64,000 nt of DNA from Penicillium oxalicum (lineage: Eukaryota > Ascomycota > Eurotiomycetes > Eurotiales > Aspergillaceae), in assembly GCF_001723175.1 (NCBI RefSeq), contig NC_064654.1, positions 2,356,001 through 2,420,000 on the forward strand. The letters run 5' to 3'. The translations under genes and the position numbers were made by a program. The stretch's first letter is position 1; each line of letters starts with the position of its first letter. The notes under the pieces are model-generated. The model was not told the origin of the DNA. It did no database searches and was given only the letters and a program-made list of their open reading frames with translations. Positions 47,989 to 58,325 of the stretch are shown piece after piece.

Positions 47989-48259
47989 ATGCCTATCAAC
48001 ACCGGCTCCTCCCAAGATAACGGCGTCACCGGCGCTGCCAAGTTCGTGACTTCCACCCTGGGTAACACCGTCGGTGGTGTAGCCCGCACTGCGGGCGGTG
48101 TGACTGGTGCCGCGGCGCGCGGAGTCGGCGACACGATCACCAGTGCGACGGGCAGTGCTGGGAAACCGGTGGGTGATGCGATCGGAAGTGCGGGGACGGG
48201 AATCGAAGATGGAACGAAGAAAGTTGCTGGGGGTGGAGAATGCTGGACAGTGGAAGTGA
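47989..48259 (+). CDS. Small glycine-rich repeat protein, apparent frameshift near the end
   Basis: Starts MPINTGSSQDNGVTGAAKF and continues with Gly/Ala/Thr/Val repeats (GNTVGGVARTAGGVTGAA, GVGDTITSATGSAGKPVGDA). Such small proteins are common and often abundant in Eurotiales, without known function. Read literally, the frame runs on to 48423 (144 residues), but the last 60 residues translate a T-run and a C19 run, which looks like 3' untranslated sequence. Removing one G from the GGGGG at 48229-48233 would give a short tail ending AGQWK and a TGA at 48257-48259, about 89 residues. I prefer that reading; it implies a sequence error or a recent one-base insertion. The end coordinate reflects this. 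Confidence 0.6.
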
Positions 48260-48372
48260 GAAGTGAGGAGGGTGGGAGGATTTGTCTTGTCAGTAGTATT
48301 GTACTTTGGACTGTTGGAGATGTTCTATATGATGACATGATTGATTTAAGTTGTTTTTTTTTCTTTCTTATT

Positions 48373-48391
48373 CCCCCCCCCCCCCCCCCCC
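48373..48391. repeat. C19 homopolymer
   Basis: Nineteen C following T-rich sequence just beyond the glycine-rich gene. Confidence 0.95.
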
Positions 48392-48750
48392 GGGTAAGGG
48401 ATAAAGTTCCATATCTGCTGTGATTTGCTTTGTAGTGAAGAGTTTGCGTAGGCTTAGTGAGCCAAATGGATATTACTTAGAAGACTTGGCTTGCGATGAT
48501 GGATTGAGCACTGTCGTTTTTCATCGCTTGTTCTGATTTATTGCTTATGTGTACTGTGTAGTAGATTGATTTTGATATCGTACCTGCATGTCCAGCACTT
48601 GGAAGCCTTTTCTTTTTTTGCTTCCGCTACTTTAATAAGATTTGCACCGTTTGCAGACTCTCTCTCTTGCTGAGCTTTTTACTCGACAGAGTCGTGTCAT
48701 GTTTGCGAGCTAGCAGCCTGCAGTATTGAGAAGTATACTTGCCCTATCCA

Positions 48751-48775
48751 CCAATGACACGACCTGGCTCACGTG
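48751..48775. promoter_or_regulatory. CCAAT box and CACGTG E-box upstream of Dad1
   Basis: CCAAT at 48751-48755 and CACGTG at 48770-48775, about 250 bp before the Dad1 start codon. CCAAT is the target of the Hap complex, whose HapC subunit is encoded at 56256; CACGTG is bound by bHLH factors. Use of either site is inferred. Confidence 0.5.
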
Positions 48776-49019
48776 ACCCGACCGATAACGAAGCTCCGGG
48801 GGAGAGAGAGAGAGAGAGGTTCGCAGCCGGTCTGGAGGTCCCATCGTTGTGTCCACGACCATCCGAATCGTCGACATCTCCTTCACGCCATTGTCTTCTT
48901 CCCACATTCCAATTCCACCTTGAAATTGCGGCTACTACTTCTCACACACATCGCCTGAATTCTTGGCCATATTTCAACAAGACCTCCGACGTGCTCGCAA
49001 AGCCCGATTCGTTTCCATC

Positions 49020-49793
49020 ATGCCTGCCAAACGACACGCGGCCTCAACTACCTCCGCGGCGGTACCCGTTTCGCCCGCGACGCTGTCCTCTGGCCCTCCC
49101 ACCTTGAAGACCAACGCATCGGCCGTGGCGATTGCCCAAAATGTCTGGGAACAATATGCTGCGACGACTCCGCAGCGTACATTGCTTCTGGACGCCTTCA
49201 TGGCCTTCCTTGTCCTAGTCGGCGGCCTCCAGTTCTTATACTGTGTCTTGGCTGGAAATTATGTACGTTCTACTCCCTCCTCTATTCTTTTTTTTACCGT
49301 CGACTTTTTTAGGGGTGAGGGGATGTGTAGAAGGAATTGTGCAGTCCCCCTCCCTTTAGAAGTTACGTTGAGTAGTGGTGCTCTTCGAGCCTTTCCGAAC
49401 CCTTTTTTATATAATCTCGTGCTGACCATCGATCTTGTTCCCTTGATTTTTAGCCTTTCAACGCTTTCCTCAGTGGCTTCAGCGCAGCTGTCGGCCAATT
49501 TGTTCTCACGGCCAGTCTTCGAATGCAGACCAGCGACAGCGGCTCGACATTGTCCAGCAAGCCCAGCTCCAAGGGGAAAAACGCTCGCTTTGCAGATGAT
49601 GAGAATGAAGGACAGAGCTCGGGTATTTCGCATGAGAGGTGAGCCTTCCGTCTCCAAGCACGACCCAGTGACTCGTCAGATATCGATAAATCAAGCTGGA
49701 TACTAACCGTTTTGAGGGGATCAACAGAGCCTTTGCCGATTATATCTTTGGAAGCTTGATCTTGCACTTTTCTGCATCAACTTTATCAACTAG
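49020..49793 (+). CDS. OST2: Dad1/Ost2, oligosaccharyltransferase subunit (apparent 1-nt deletion at the end)
   Basis: Three exons: 49020-49262, 49454-49638 and 49728-49793. Dad1/Ost2 is a small membrane subunit of the endoplasmic-reticulum oligosaccharyltransferase that N-glycosylates nascent proteins. Visible blocks: WEQYAATTPQRTLLLDAFMA, helix FLVLVGGLQFLYCVLAGNYP, FNAFLSGFSAAVGQFVLTASLRMQ, a fungal Ser/Lys-rich insert of about 40 residues, and RAFADYIFGSLILH. The expected end FFCINFIN-stop is present, but the last seven residues plus TAG (49791-49793) lie one frame off: only four T at 49768-49771 where five are needed. As written, the frame continues to a TGA at 49930-49932 with an unrelated tail. 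Since Ost2 is essential in yeast, a consensus error is the likely cause. Confidence 0.88.
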
Positions 49794-50274
49794 GATTATG
49801 CTGAATATTCAACTTGTCGTCGATGCCTGCCGTCTGCGCTTTGTCTGGCGCTGGTCCGTTTGGCGGAGGGCTTTTTTTTCTCTCTTTGCAATCTGGATTT
49901 GGGAGGGGGATTGGTCGAGCGGTTGGTCCTGAATTGTTTTTGTATTGGAAGGTCGAGATTTTGGCCGAGGGGGGGGGGGGGGGGGGGGGCAAGACAAGTA
50001 TTACTAGAGACCTGCGAACAGCTCCGGCGGATGCCAATATGGACCGATTATGTACAGAATTTCAAAATAGATCCGTTTCGACGTCATTGTGCACGTTCGG
50101 GTTCACATCAGCATGATCAAGTAAGCTCGGAGAATCAGAATTCTAACATCAAGTGATTCCAGAGGGGGTATCTTATTCAAAAACTTTCATCAAAACAGGC
50201 GTGGGCAATTGCTTTTGATATCATACAACCTCCAGTGAAGGTGGAGGAGAGCGATGCAAGGCATAAACCTATTC
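49794..50274. other. Convergent region between Dad1 and Prp16
   Basis: Both neighbouring genes end here. Contents: 3' untranslated sequence and a G21 run at 49969-49989. No gene seen. Confidence 0.6.
49969..49989. repeat. G21 homopolymer
   Basis: Twenty-one G between two convergent genes, 176 bp after the Dad1 stop codon. Confidence 0.95.
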
Positions 50275-53223
50275 TCAGAACTGTCCTGGCCGCCTCCTCC
50301 CAATGGGCTTCTTCACCACACTGCTTGTGGAACCGCCCGTGCCAGCTCCAGGTCGGGAAGACGCAGATGACGAGGCACTCACACTACCTGGAAGCTGTCT
50401 CTTTCCCCCGGGGATGACCACCGGCCGACGCACGGCAGATCGTGCTCCGCCAACCTCGACTTCATTCCTGCGTCGGGCAGTATCGAGGGTCTTCTCGGCC
50501 TCTTTGGCCCTGGCAGCCATGGCCCGAGCATCTGCCATCTCTTGCTGAATCTGCATGCTTTTATTGATCTCGCGCTCTTTGGTGCGACGATCGCGCTGCG
50601 AATACCCCTTTTCTTTCATGGAGTAGAACACACCACCGAGATCGGCGAGCCACTAAATTTCCAAAAAGAGAATGTCAGCCGGGACAGATTTCAAATCAAA
50701 TGAGCTTTCTCGCATAGCTCTTGAGACTTACCTCGGGATCGACGGCTGTCACAACGGACATGTACTCTCGTGCGGTCAACCTCAACTCATGGTAGACGAC
50801 AAAGGGTGGGGCATCGGCCAGTCCGGATAAAGCGCTCGATCTTGATAGATACATTGAGACACTGGTACGCAGATTGAGATATTCCTTTTCAGAACCGCTA
50901 CCACCGCCACGGCGCGCAGCTTGATGGTAGAAGCCGGAGCAAATGCATTTGCGGATCACGTCCCAGTCGGTCCCGCAGCTGACAAGCGGCATTCTCTGTT
51001 GGGTCATGATATCCTGGAATTGATCACGGACTTCCCTGGCCTGCCGCAAATTTTTGGAATGAAGGAAGTGACGGGTGCACCAGCGATCGGAGCAGCCGTT
51101 CGCCTTCCATTGGGTGAAGACGTGGAGGAGCGTCAGATGGTCAGACTCATGAACGTAGAATTTCTCATGGGCAGAATCGGCCTCCTCTTCGCGCTCCCGA
51201 GGACGATAGAACACGTGCGGTACGGTCAGCATGGATACGATGGTGAGCATCTCCTCGCTACAGCCGTAGACCTCTGCGGCCATGATGATAAGTTTAGCTA
51301 GAGCTGGGTCGGCGGGGAATGGCGTCATGCGACGCCCGAGTTGTGTTAGTTCTCCCAGGTTGTCCAGTGCTCCGAGAGCCCACAGTTCGAATAGCGAAGT
51401 AGACATCACTTCTTGTGATGGAGGGTCCATGAAATCAAATTCCAAAAGATCCTTGACGCCGAGTGATTTGAGCAGGAGGACTGTATTGGCCAAGCTGGTG
51501 CGCTGGATCTCCGGAATAGTCTGAATATAGAGCTCGTTCTTGTACGCGGCCTCGGTATACAAGCGGTAAGCTTTTCCAGGACCCGTGCGTCCGGCGCGGC
51601 CAGATCGCTGGTTGGCGTTCGCTTGAGATATCGGGGTGATTTGAAGGCTGTCCATGCCCATTTTGGGGTTGTATGTCTTGAGCTTCGAGTAGCCCGGATC
51701 CACAACGTACATGATTCCGTCAATGGTTAAACTTGTCTCGGCAATATTGGTCGCCACGATAACTTTGCGGACTCCTTTGTCTGCTTTTTCAAAAACCTTG
51801 GCCTGTTGCTCTGCCGGCAATTGACTATAAATCGGTAGAATGCTGAGTTTGGGAGGATCATTCAGGAGCTGCAGTCGTTCCTCGACGAGTTCGCATGTTG
51901 CCTCAATGTCCTCTTGTCCGGTCATGAAAACAAGGATATCGCCTGGCCCCTGTGAGACATGAATAGTCAAAACCTGCTTGACCGCGCTGTCGACATAATC
52001 TTCACAAGGTGATCGAGAGAAGTGAACGTCGACGGGAAATGTTCTGCCGGGAATGATGAACTCTGGCGCTCCGCCGAAAAAGCGGGAGAAACGCTCTGCA
52101 TTCATCGTGGCCGACGTGACGATCAGTTTCAAGTCTCTGCGTCGAGCAAGGACCTTCTTCAAAAGTCCCATGAGCACATCCGTGTTCAAACCTCTCTCGT
52201 GCGCTTCGTCCATGATGATGCACGAGTACTTCTCCAGGTCGGCTTGAGCCAGGGATTCTCGAAGTAGGACTCCATCCGTCATATCTATGATCAGAATTGT
52301 TAGTAAGGGGAAGAGGAAAAGCCAAGTCCGCGGCCGCTCATATTGTGGTGCTTTTGTCGGAGGAAGGGTCACCCACACTTAATAACCGTTTTGTCACTGG
52401 TGCAATCTTCAAATCGAATGGCATATCCGACCAGATCACCGAGATCAACCTCCATTTCTTCACTGACCCGCTTCGCGACACTCATGGCTGCCACACGACG
52501 GGGTTGCGTGCAACCTATCATGCCAAATTTGGAGTATCCGTCTTCATGGAGAAATTGGGTCAATTGCGTCGTCTTGCCCGAGCCAGTCTCGCCCACAACT
52601 ATCGTGACTTGATTGTCCCGGATCACTCGCAGGAGGTCTTCACGCACGGCAAAGGCAGGCAGGTACTCTCTCTGCTCGCGCAAAGTCTTACTATTGCTGA
52701 ATGCACTAGAGCCGCCTCCCTCCTTCTTGAGATGTTGGGCGAATTTGTTCCCTCCGCGCTTGTAGACCTCCTCGACGGGAGCTGCCATCGCACTGTCACC
52801 CTCTTCCTCTTCCTTGACCCCCATTATATTGCCCAAAGTCGTACCCGCCATTGTCGTTGCATCCTGTGCCTGCTTCTGACGTTCCCTCTGCTGCCGACGT
52901 TCTCGTACAACCTTGCTTCCCTTGCGACTGAACACGGCCATGTCACTCTGGGGATCGCGAATCGCAGAGATTGGCTCCAGTTGCGTAGTAAAGATTGTGC
53001 GGCCATCGAGAAAAGGAGGTCGCAGCTCATGAACACTCAAATGGACTCGAGTATCTTCTTGATCTTCAGCAAGATAGTGCGCATGTTGGACTCCGGTCTG
53101 CTGGGCAAGACCAGACTTGACCAGCTGCTCGCGGTGCCACATTTGATCATGGTCATATGAAGAGTTGCCCGTCCTTTGTCGCTTGGCCGGCGGAATGCCA
53201 TGGCCAGGTCCGTTGCGATCCAT
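50275..53223 (-). CDS. PRP16: Prp16/DHX38, DEAH-box splicing RNA helicase
   Basis: Three exons: 53223-52377, 52284-50732 and 50652-50275, about 925 residues. Intron 1 has an unusual GTGGGT donor and a perfect TACTAAC branch site; it splits the Tyr codon of [13 protein letters not shown]. Motifs in order: GETGSGKT (211-218, ATP binding), [12 protein letters not shown] (308-311), SAT (TSATMN), [10 protein letters not shown] and [10 protein letters not shown], then the helicase-associated and OB-fold domains and a basic, Ser/Gly-rich tail. The segment before the helicase ([25 protein letters not shown]) is specific to Prp16 rather than Prp2, Prp22 or Prp43. Prp16 remodels the spliceosome between the two catalytic steps. 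The N-terminus is short compared with the human protein; the ATG at 53223 is the first in frame with a clean leader, but a further 5' exon cannot be excluded. Confidence 0.93.
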
Positions 53224-53640
53224 GTCGACAAGTTGTGGTAGACCCAAACGACCAGGTCGGTGCTTGTGAAAGAGTCCGAGCCGACGTTATCGGAGCTTGA
53301 TTTGTTGCGCCGCAGCTCAATCGCCTCCAATTTCTCGTCAAACAGTGCAAATGCTCCTTATCAGTCACGTGATAAATGTCACATCATCTAAGAGTCCTCG
53401 AGTATTTCGCTAAGATTAGGCAAATAAATTTGAAATAGAAAGAGATTTTGGACGCGATTGAGGATTTATTATATATTTCAAAACTTCTTCCAGACTCAAT
53501 TGATCCAAAGATGATGTCGTTGCAGTCCATGATTTGTGAAATGTGCCGGGCCGCGGGACCTTGACCAACACACGCCCCGCATCGTTATCGTAACTTTTGA
53601 GCTTCTCTTTTCCCAGACTGTAACCACCAACTCCGTCAAA
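53224..53640. promoter_or_regulatory. Bidirectional promoter with CACGTG (Prp16 / prefoldin 2)
   Basis: 417 bp separate the two divergent start codons. A CACGTG at 53366-53371 is flanked by TTATC and GATAA, making an imperfect palindrome. Housekeeping genes on both sides probably share this control region; this is inference. Confidence 0.6.
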
Positions 53641-54333
53641 ATGTCCCAACAGCAGATAGACCCAAGGAAGCAGCAAGGTATGCAATTTCTGGATGATTGT
53701 TATAAACTGGGCGCAACAAAGACTAACACTTGCCCCCCTGCAGAGCTCCAGCTCCAATACACCAATTTCAAAAACACGCTGCAACAATTAGCGCAGAAGA
53801 TCGGGGATATCGAGCAGGAAGCCGAGGAACACAAGTCAGTGATCAGACTTTCCTTTTGCGGTGCTCGTTTATTCATATTTTGGATCAATTTCCATGTGCT
53901 GGACTAGCCGACTCCTGCGCGGCACTAGTACAAACCATGCGAAAGGCGATGGGGCTCAACATGGTCGGAGTCATGCTAATGTTGATTTGTTACAGACTGG
54001 TCATTGAGACGCTAGACCCTCTCCCCTCCGATCGCAAATGCTTCCGCATGGTTAATGGTGTTCTTGTTGAGCGTACTGTCCAGGATGTTCTGCCAGCACT
54101 CAAGACCAACTCGGATGGTTTGAAGCAGGTGTTGGACGACATGTTGAAGCAATACAAGAACAAACAGAATGAGCTGGATACCTGGAAGGTGAGTCCGCAC
54201 CGCGGCGAAGAATTTTTACTAGATCAGAGCTCTGCGGGCACCCAATGGGGCTTGGTTGTTTCTGAATCGGTTTATTGACTTCTGGGATTTCAACGGACAG
54301 AAAAAGAACAACATCCAAGTTGTGCAGCCTTGA
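53641..54333 (+). CDS. GIM4: Prefoldin subunit 2 (Gim4-like)
   Basis: Four exons: 53641-53677, 53744-53834, 53996-54188 and 54301-54333, about 117 residues, a normal length for this subunit. The first helix (LQLQYTNFKNTLQQLAQKIGDIEQEAEEHKLVIETL), the beta hairpins with RKCFRMVNGVLVERTVQDVLPAL, and the second helix (LKQVLDDMLKQYKNKQNELDTWK) form the prefoldin coiled-coil layout. A short basic end (KKNNIQVVQP) follows the last intron. As part of the cytosolic hexameric prefoldin it hands unfolded actin and tubulin to the CCT chaperonin. A canonical AATAAA lies at about 54372, 40 bp after the stop. It shares its promoter with Prp16. Confidence 0.93.
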
Positions 54334-55169
54334 TCGGCATGTACATATCTAGTGACGCTTCAATATTTCCCAATAAAATCGTCTGTGTGAGTCCAAGTGG
54401 CAGTTAGGGAGGGATATCGTTGATCTGGAAGACCGCCCAGGTCAAGTTCTAGTTGAATGAACTCTACAAAACAATCTATTAATGTGACTGATTCGCTTTC
54501 TCATGAATTCCAGTGATATTATTTGATTCATGCCAGCGCCATTTGCGCAGTGTAAGCGTAGTATTAGATGATTAAGCATTAGTCTTATACCAGAAGCTGA
54601 TATTGTCTTTTATGCCATATTGCAAAGGGCAAATCATCATTATTAGGCAAATTTGCAACCTCTTAAAAAGATCTATTCATTCAACCCATTGTGGTCTATT
54701 ATGGCCTAAATAGCAGTGCGAGGAAGACTTTTAGGGACTTTGAACCTCCGTGCTAGCATATGGCTGTGACCTCGTGTCCATCTGAGCACAAAGAGCTCGC
54801 GGAGACGATACAAGAATCGGGTATTCAACAACTTATCGTCGCTAATTGAGTGTTTGGAGTGATTCATGTTCATTAGGTGAACACTCCTAGGTGTACATGA
54901 GTTACAAGGTAAGAAAGATTCATTTGCTTCCAGGAAGCGTGATATATTGTCTTGATCTTGTGTTGTATCCCCCGTGATATTACACTCTGCCACCCACTCC
55001 TGGAACGTTTAAAAATGGCTCTGTTTGATAGTGGATTTTCACAGCTGTATTGCATGCTTGTGATCGTTTACGCCTCAGGACTGTAGCCTTGGTATGATCT
55101 CTCGCCTATCGACAAGCACCAGCTTTAGATGGTGACAGCAGCAAGCAGTAGCGATGCACTAATTTTCTA

Positions 55170-55194
55170 CCGGATCCAATATCCCGGATCCGGG
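55170..55194. repeat. CCGGATCC palindrome pair
   Basis: CCGGATCC (55170-55177) followed after five bases by the perfect 12-bp palindrome CCCGGATCCGGG (55183-55194). CGG/CCG half-sites in this layout resemble targets of Zn2Cys6 factors, three of which are encoded in the window; binding is speculative. Confidence 0.6.
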
Positions 55195-56099
55195 CAAAAT
55201 CAAATATCGTAGAAAGTTGCATACAATCCAAAGTGTAGATCTGGGGATAGAAGCCTAAGGCTGATAGATTGTGGTGCCTGAGGCTATCGAGTCGAGTGCC
55301 TCGAGGCCTCTTTCCATCATCGCAAACGTTGACGTCCGTCATTGTCCGCTTCACACGTGCCCTCTTCGATCAGAGCGATTCGGTAACCCATCGAGTTCAT
55401 TTTTGCTCACAGTTGCAAGAACACCTCTTGTGGGCGTTCACTTTTTTTTGATTACTTGCTCGGTGGATTTCTCCTCTCCTATCAGCTTAGGTACGTTAGC
55501 CAACCGCCCTCGTCCGGGGACAGTTGTGGTTCGTCAGTTCGGCACTTCCGACCAAAAGGGACCCTCCCGAGTCTTCTCCCAACCACCGACACTCCCTGAC
55601 CTTTATACTCCATACAGGCGAATCGGAAGGGATCAAAGACGGCACCCAATAAAATCACGATCAACCAGATCACATTTTGACCAAGGTATGCCCAACCATT
55701 TCCAATCCCTGGTGAGCCCCGTCTCCGTTACACAACACGAGCCTCGTTGGGCGCAAGAGCTGCGACCAAGCCCTGACCCACCTGCCCGCGTTGTCTCCCG
55801 CATCGCGGCGTCACCGAGATCCTCAAGCTCGGAGCTCACGAGGTATCTCCATTGCATTGCATCACACATCCGCCGCAAATCCATTGGCCTCGGTGGTGCA
55901 AAAAAGAGCGTGCAGTGATCGCCGACCGGCTTCGAACATCAGATCCTTGGATCTAGTCCAGTTCCTGTTGTCGTCGCGCTAATCCACTGCAGTTGCGCGC
56001 GCATCGCAGGTACAAGCGGATATCGGAGATACAGCTGCGCAGCGAGTGTGCTTTGACTGAAAACCTCTCCGAGGCTCCCGTGAAGCGGTTCGTGGGCAG

Positions 56100-56104
56100 C
56101 CAAT
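56100..56104 (+). promoter_or_regulatory. CCAAT box upstream of hapC
   Basis: A CCAAT pentamer 152 bp before the hapC start codon, followed by CAATTTT. The CCAAT-binding complex contains HapC itself, so autoregulation is possible, as is reported for a Hap subunit gene in Aspergillus nidulans. Inference from position and motif only. Confidence 0.45.
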
Positions 56105-56255
56105 CAATTTTATGCCCTCGGAAAGCTCAGCCTGGCCTGGCCTGGAATCTCCAGGCCCAACTTCGTGTTCTTAGCTGACGTGGTTGTCGATAGCAGAGCG
56201 AATAACAATATCGGCGCCCAAAAGTTCCCTGAGCACCATCAAAACAGTCATAACC

Positions 56256-57367
56256 ATGTCTGAATCGCAGTCACATTCCCCCAAGGAGCATGAAGAAGTC
56301 GGCGCGCATTCTGGCGACGAACAAGAGCACATGGACAAAGACCAGCAAGATGGTGCGGGCCAGGGCCAAGGCGAATTCGAGGTCAAGGAACAAGACCGAT
56401 GGCTTCCGATTGCAAACGGTAAGTTACTTCCTCTTGCAGCTTGCCCTTGACTTTGATTTGCGCGTACTTTGCGGACCCCTCCTGTTGGTAGCCCGGGGGA
56501 GAGGTCAGTCGTCGAACCTCGCGCTCGGGTACAAGCCTCTATCTTGTCGGACCCTATCGTCCCGTGTTGATCGCCAACGGGACATGGTTGGAACTCATCC
56601 TCAGACCAATTCATATGCCCCTAGGGTTGAGATGCAAGTCCTCTTGTGGATGCGACGCAAGTGGCACGACAACCTTCTGACAGGTCTCTTTCATTGCCTG
56701 CTGTAGTTTCGACTGATCTTTTGGTCTCATTCTCGGTTCCCAATTTCGGGGTACTATGCTGACTTCACAACGCGAACAGTGGCTCGCATCATGAAACTCG
56801 CGCTTCCTGAAAACGCCAAAATCGCCAAGGAAGCGAAAGAGTGCATGCAGGAGTGTGTGAGCGAGTTTATCTCGTTCATCACTAGTGAGGGTAAGATGAG
56901 ACCTCGTGATGGTCTGCCGGCACGCTAAGAATAAGGACTGACATGTGCGATCCATTAGCATCCGAGAAATGCCAGCAAGAAAAGCGGAAGACCGTCAACG
57001 GCGAGGACATTCTCTTCGCCATGACCTCTCTGGGCTTCGAGAACTACGCCGAGGCCTTGAAGATTTACCTCTCGAAGTACCGTGAAGTGAGTTTCGTCGA
57101 ATCCGTTGCGTGCATGCTGTCATACTAATCCCGTCCCAGACCCAGACTTCGAGAAATGAGAACCAAGGCCGCCCAGGGAGCAGTGGGTTCGGTGCTGGTG
57201 GCCAGGTTGGCGGCGCCGGCCAGTCTCGTCCCAGCGGGTTTCCAGAGGGCGCAGAGGGTGCTAACAACATCCTCAACCCCAGCCTGGGCCAAGCGGACCA
57301 AGAGGCCTATGGGTATCCCACGATTGTTGGGCAGTCCCACAATGGCGCTGGCGGAGATGCTTACTAG
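56256..57367 (+). CDS. hapC: HapC, CCAAT-binding complex subunit (NF-YB)
   Basis: Four exons: 56256-56418, 56780-56890, 56959-57086 and 57140-57367, about 209 residues. The first 45 residues are acidic and Gln/Gly-rich. The NF-YB histone-fold block follows: [56 protein letters not shown] and [21 protein letters not shown], the standard sequence that pairs with HapE and carries HapB to bind CCAAT. The C-terminal 70 residues are Gly/Gln-rich. The complex controls respiration, iron homeostasis (with HapX), redox response and many metabolic genes from the nucleus. Intron 1 is 361 bp, three to six times the usual size here, and splits the codon just inside the histone fold. Confidence 0.96.
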
Positions 57368-58273
57368 GGGAGCATCTTTCTTCTTTCTCTTTTCGTCTGT
57401 CCCATCTCGCCAACTGCGCATAGTTTGAGCGATAGTAGCTTCAAATTCCATATGATGATGATTTTCAATGTTGTCGTGTAGCCGTTCTACAAGTCAGAAG
57501 CAGAATACACGTGTGAAGTGTACGGAGAAGCTTCCACATGATCTCTTTTTTCTTGAAAAGAAGCCCAGTATGTTGTGATAGGCTGCCACCTCGCACCACC
57601 TTTGATTCGTCTTGCTTGGACGTTTGTTCGTCGCAGGGACTCGAAGAGCGAGATCAGCCAATGCGAACGACCTGAGTCTCTGGCATCCGCAGAATAAGTG
57701 AATCCAGCTTGACGGCAAATCGGGTTCACTTTGTAACGAGCAGTTCCCGGCTAATCCATGATAATGATAGGCGGTGGGACAGCGAATATGTCGGTCTGAA
57801 GTGAAGCTTAAGTTCCTCTTATCTACGTGTAATTTGGATAGCTAAGACTCTTCAACAGCAGACTGTCTAGTCAGTTGACTCTGCAACTCAACTTCTCCAG
57901 CCAATTCTCGACTCTCTCTTTTTACCAGGTCTTTCCTCACAGCTTGAAGCCGTTAGCATCCTCAACAAATGCAGACCATTTTGATAGCGTCTCGTTGACG
58001 GATCATGGACAGGATCTCGAACGGACCCACGATTGCATTTACATAATCCGCTCCTTTCTCCAGTGCGACTCCACCAAACTCGGACCCGATCCCGCAGGCC
58101 TCAACTTCCCGAACTTTTTTCGCTCCGCTGTCGCAAAGCTCACCTTGCCCCTCTTCGAGACCATTGTCTGTCTTGCATCAACATGCCTTGAACATCTCGG
58201 CAGTGATTGCGTTCAAAATAATGCAGAACAGTGGCCGATCAGCGCATGAAATGATGTGGATGGTCCTTCTGCC
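57368..58273. other. Intergenic region, leader of FarA-like gene
   Basis: 3' flank of hapC and the promoter/leader of the Zn2Cys6 gene at 58274. From 57840 on, the sequence is C/T-rich and probably transcribed. It contains four upstream ORFs, listed separately. Confidence 0.55.
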
Positions 58274-58325
58274 ATGTCTACCGCCAACGATAATCCCTCC
58301 CCGCCCTTTACGGCCGATGGGGTGA
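57969..58325 (+). promoter_or_regulatory. Nest of upstream ORFs before the FarA-like gene
   Basis: ATG-initiated short frames at 57969-57998 (9 codons plus stop), 58005-58046 (13 codons), 58183-58191 (2 codons) and 58221-58325 (34 codons). A minimal ATGAAATGA lies at 58246-58254. The last long one overlaps the main start codon at 58274 in another frame. If the leader is transcribed without splicing, these should strongly limit translation of the regulator. Confidence 0.5.

Larger units (their letters stand above)
48260..49019. other. Intergenic region, 3' flank and Dad1 promoter
   Basis: 3' flank of the glycine-rich gene with a T-run and the C19 run at 48373-48391, then the Dad1 promoter. 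A GA microsatellite (48801-48818) and a CCAAT / CACGTG pair precede the start codon. Confidence 0.55.
54334..56255. other. Intergenic region and HapC leader
   Basis: About 1.9 kb. The left half is AT-rich and holds nothing I recognise. The right half (from about 55270) is GC-richer and open in one frame for 215 codons without a convincing start or motif; I read it as promoter and leader of HapC, with GTACGT donor-like signals near 55491. A CCGGATCC-type palindrome pair lies at 55170-55194 and a CCAAT box at 56100-56104. Confidence 0.5.

Noticed and set aside
48260..48423. C-terminal extension of the glycine-rich protein
   Set aside because: It translates a T-run and a C19 run into Phe and Pro stretches, which looks like 3' untranslated sequence after a frameshift.
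55271..55918. 215-codon open frame before hapC
   Set aside because: It has no ATG at its beginning, lacks motifs and ends in the presumed hapC leader; treated as untranslated or promoter sequence.
57875..58249. 124-codon open frame just before the FarA-like gene
   Set aside because: No ATG start and no conserved sequence; the region is better explained as a leader with short upstream ORFs.
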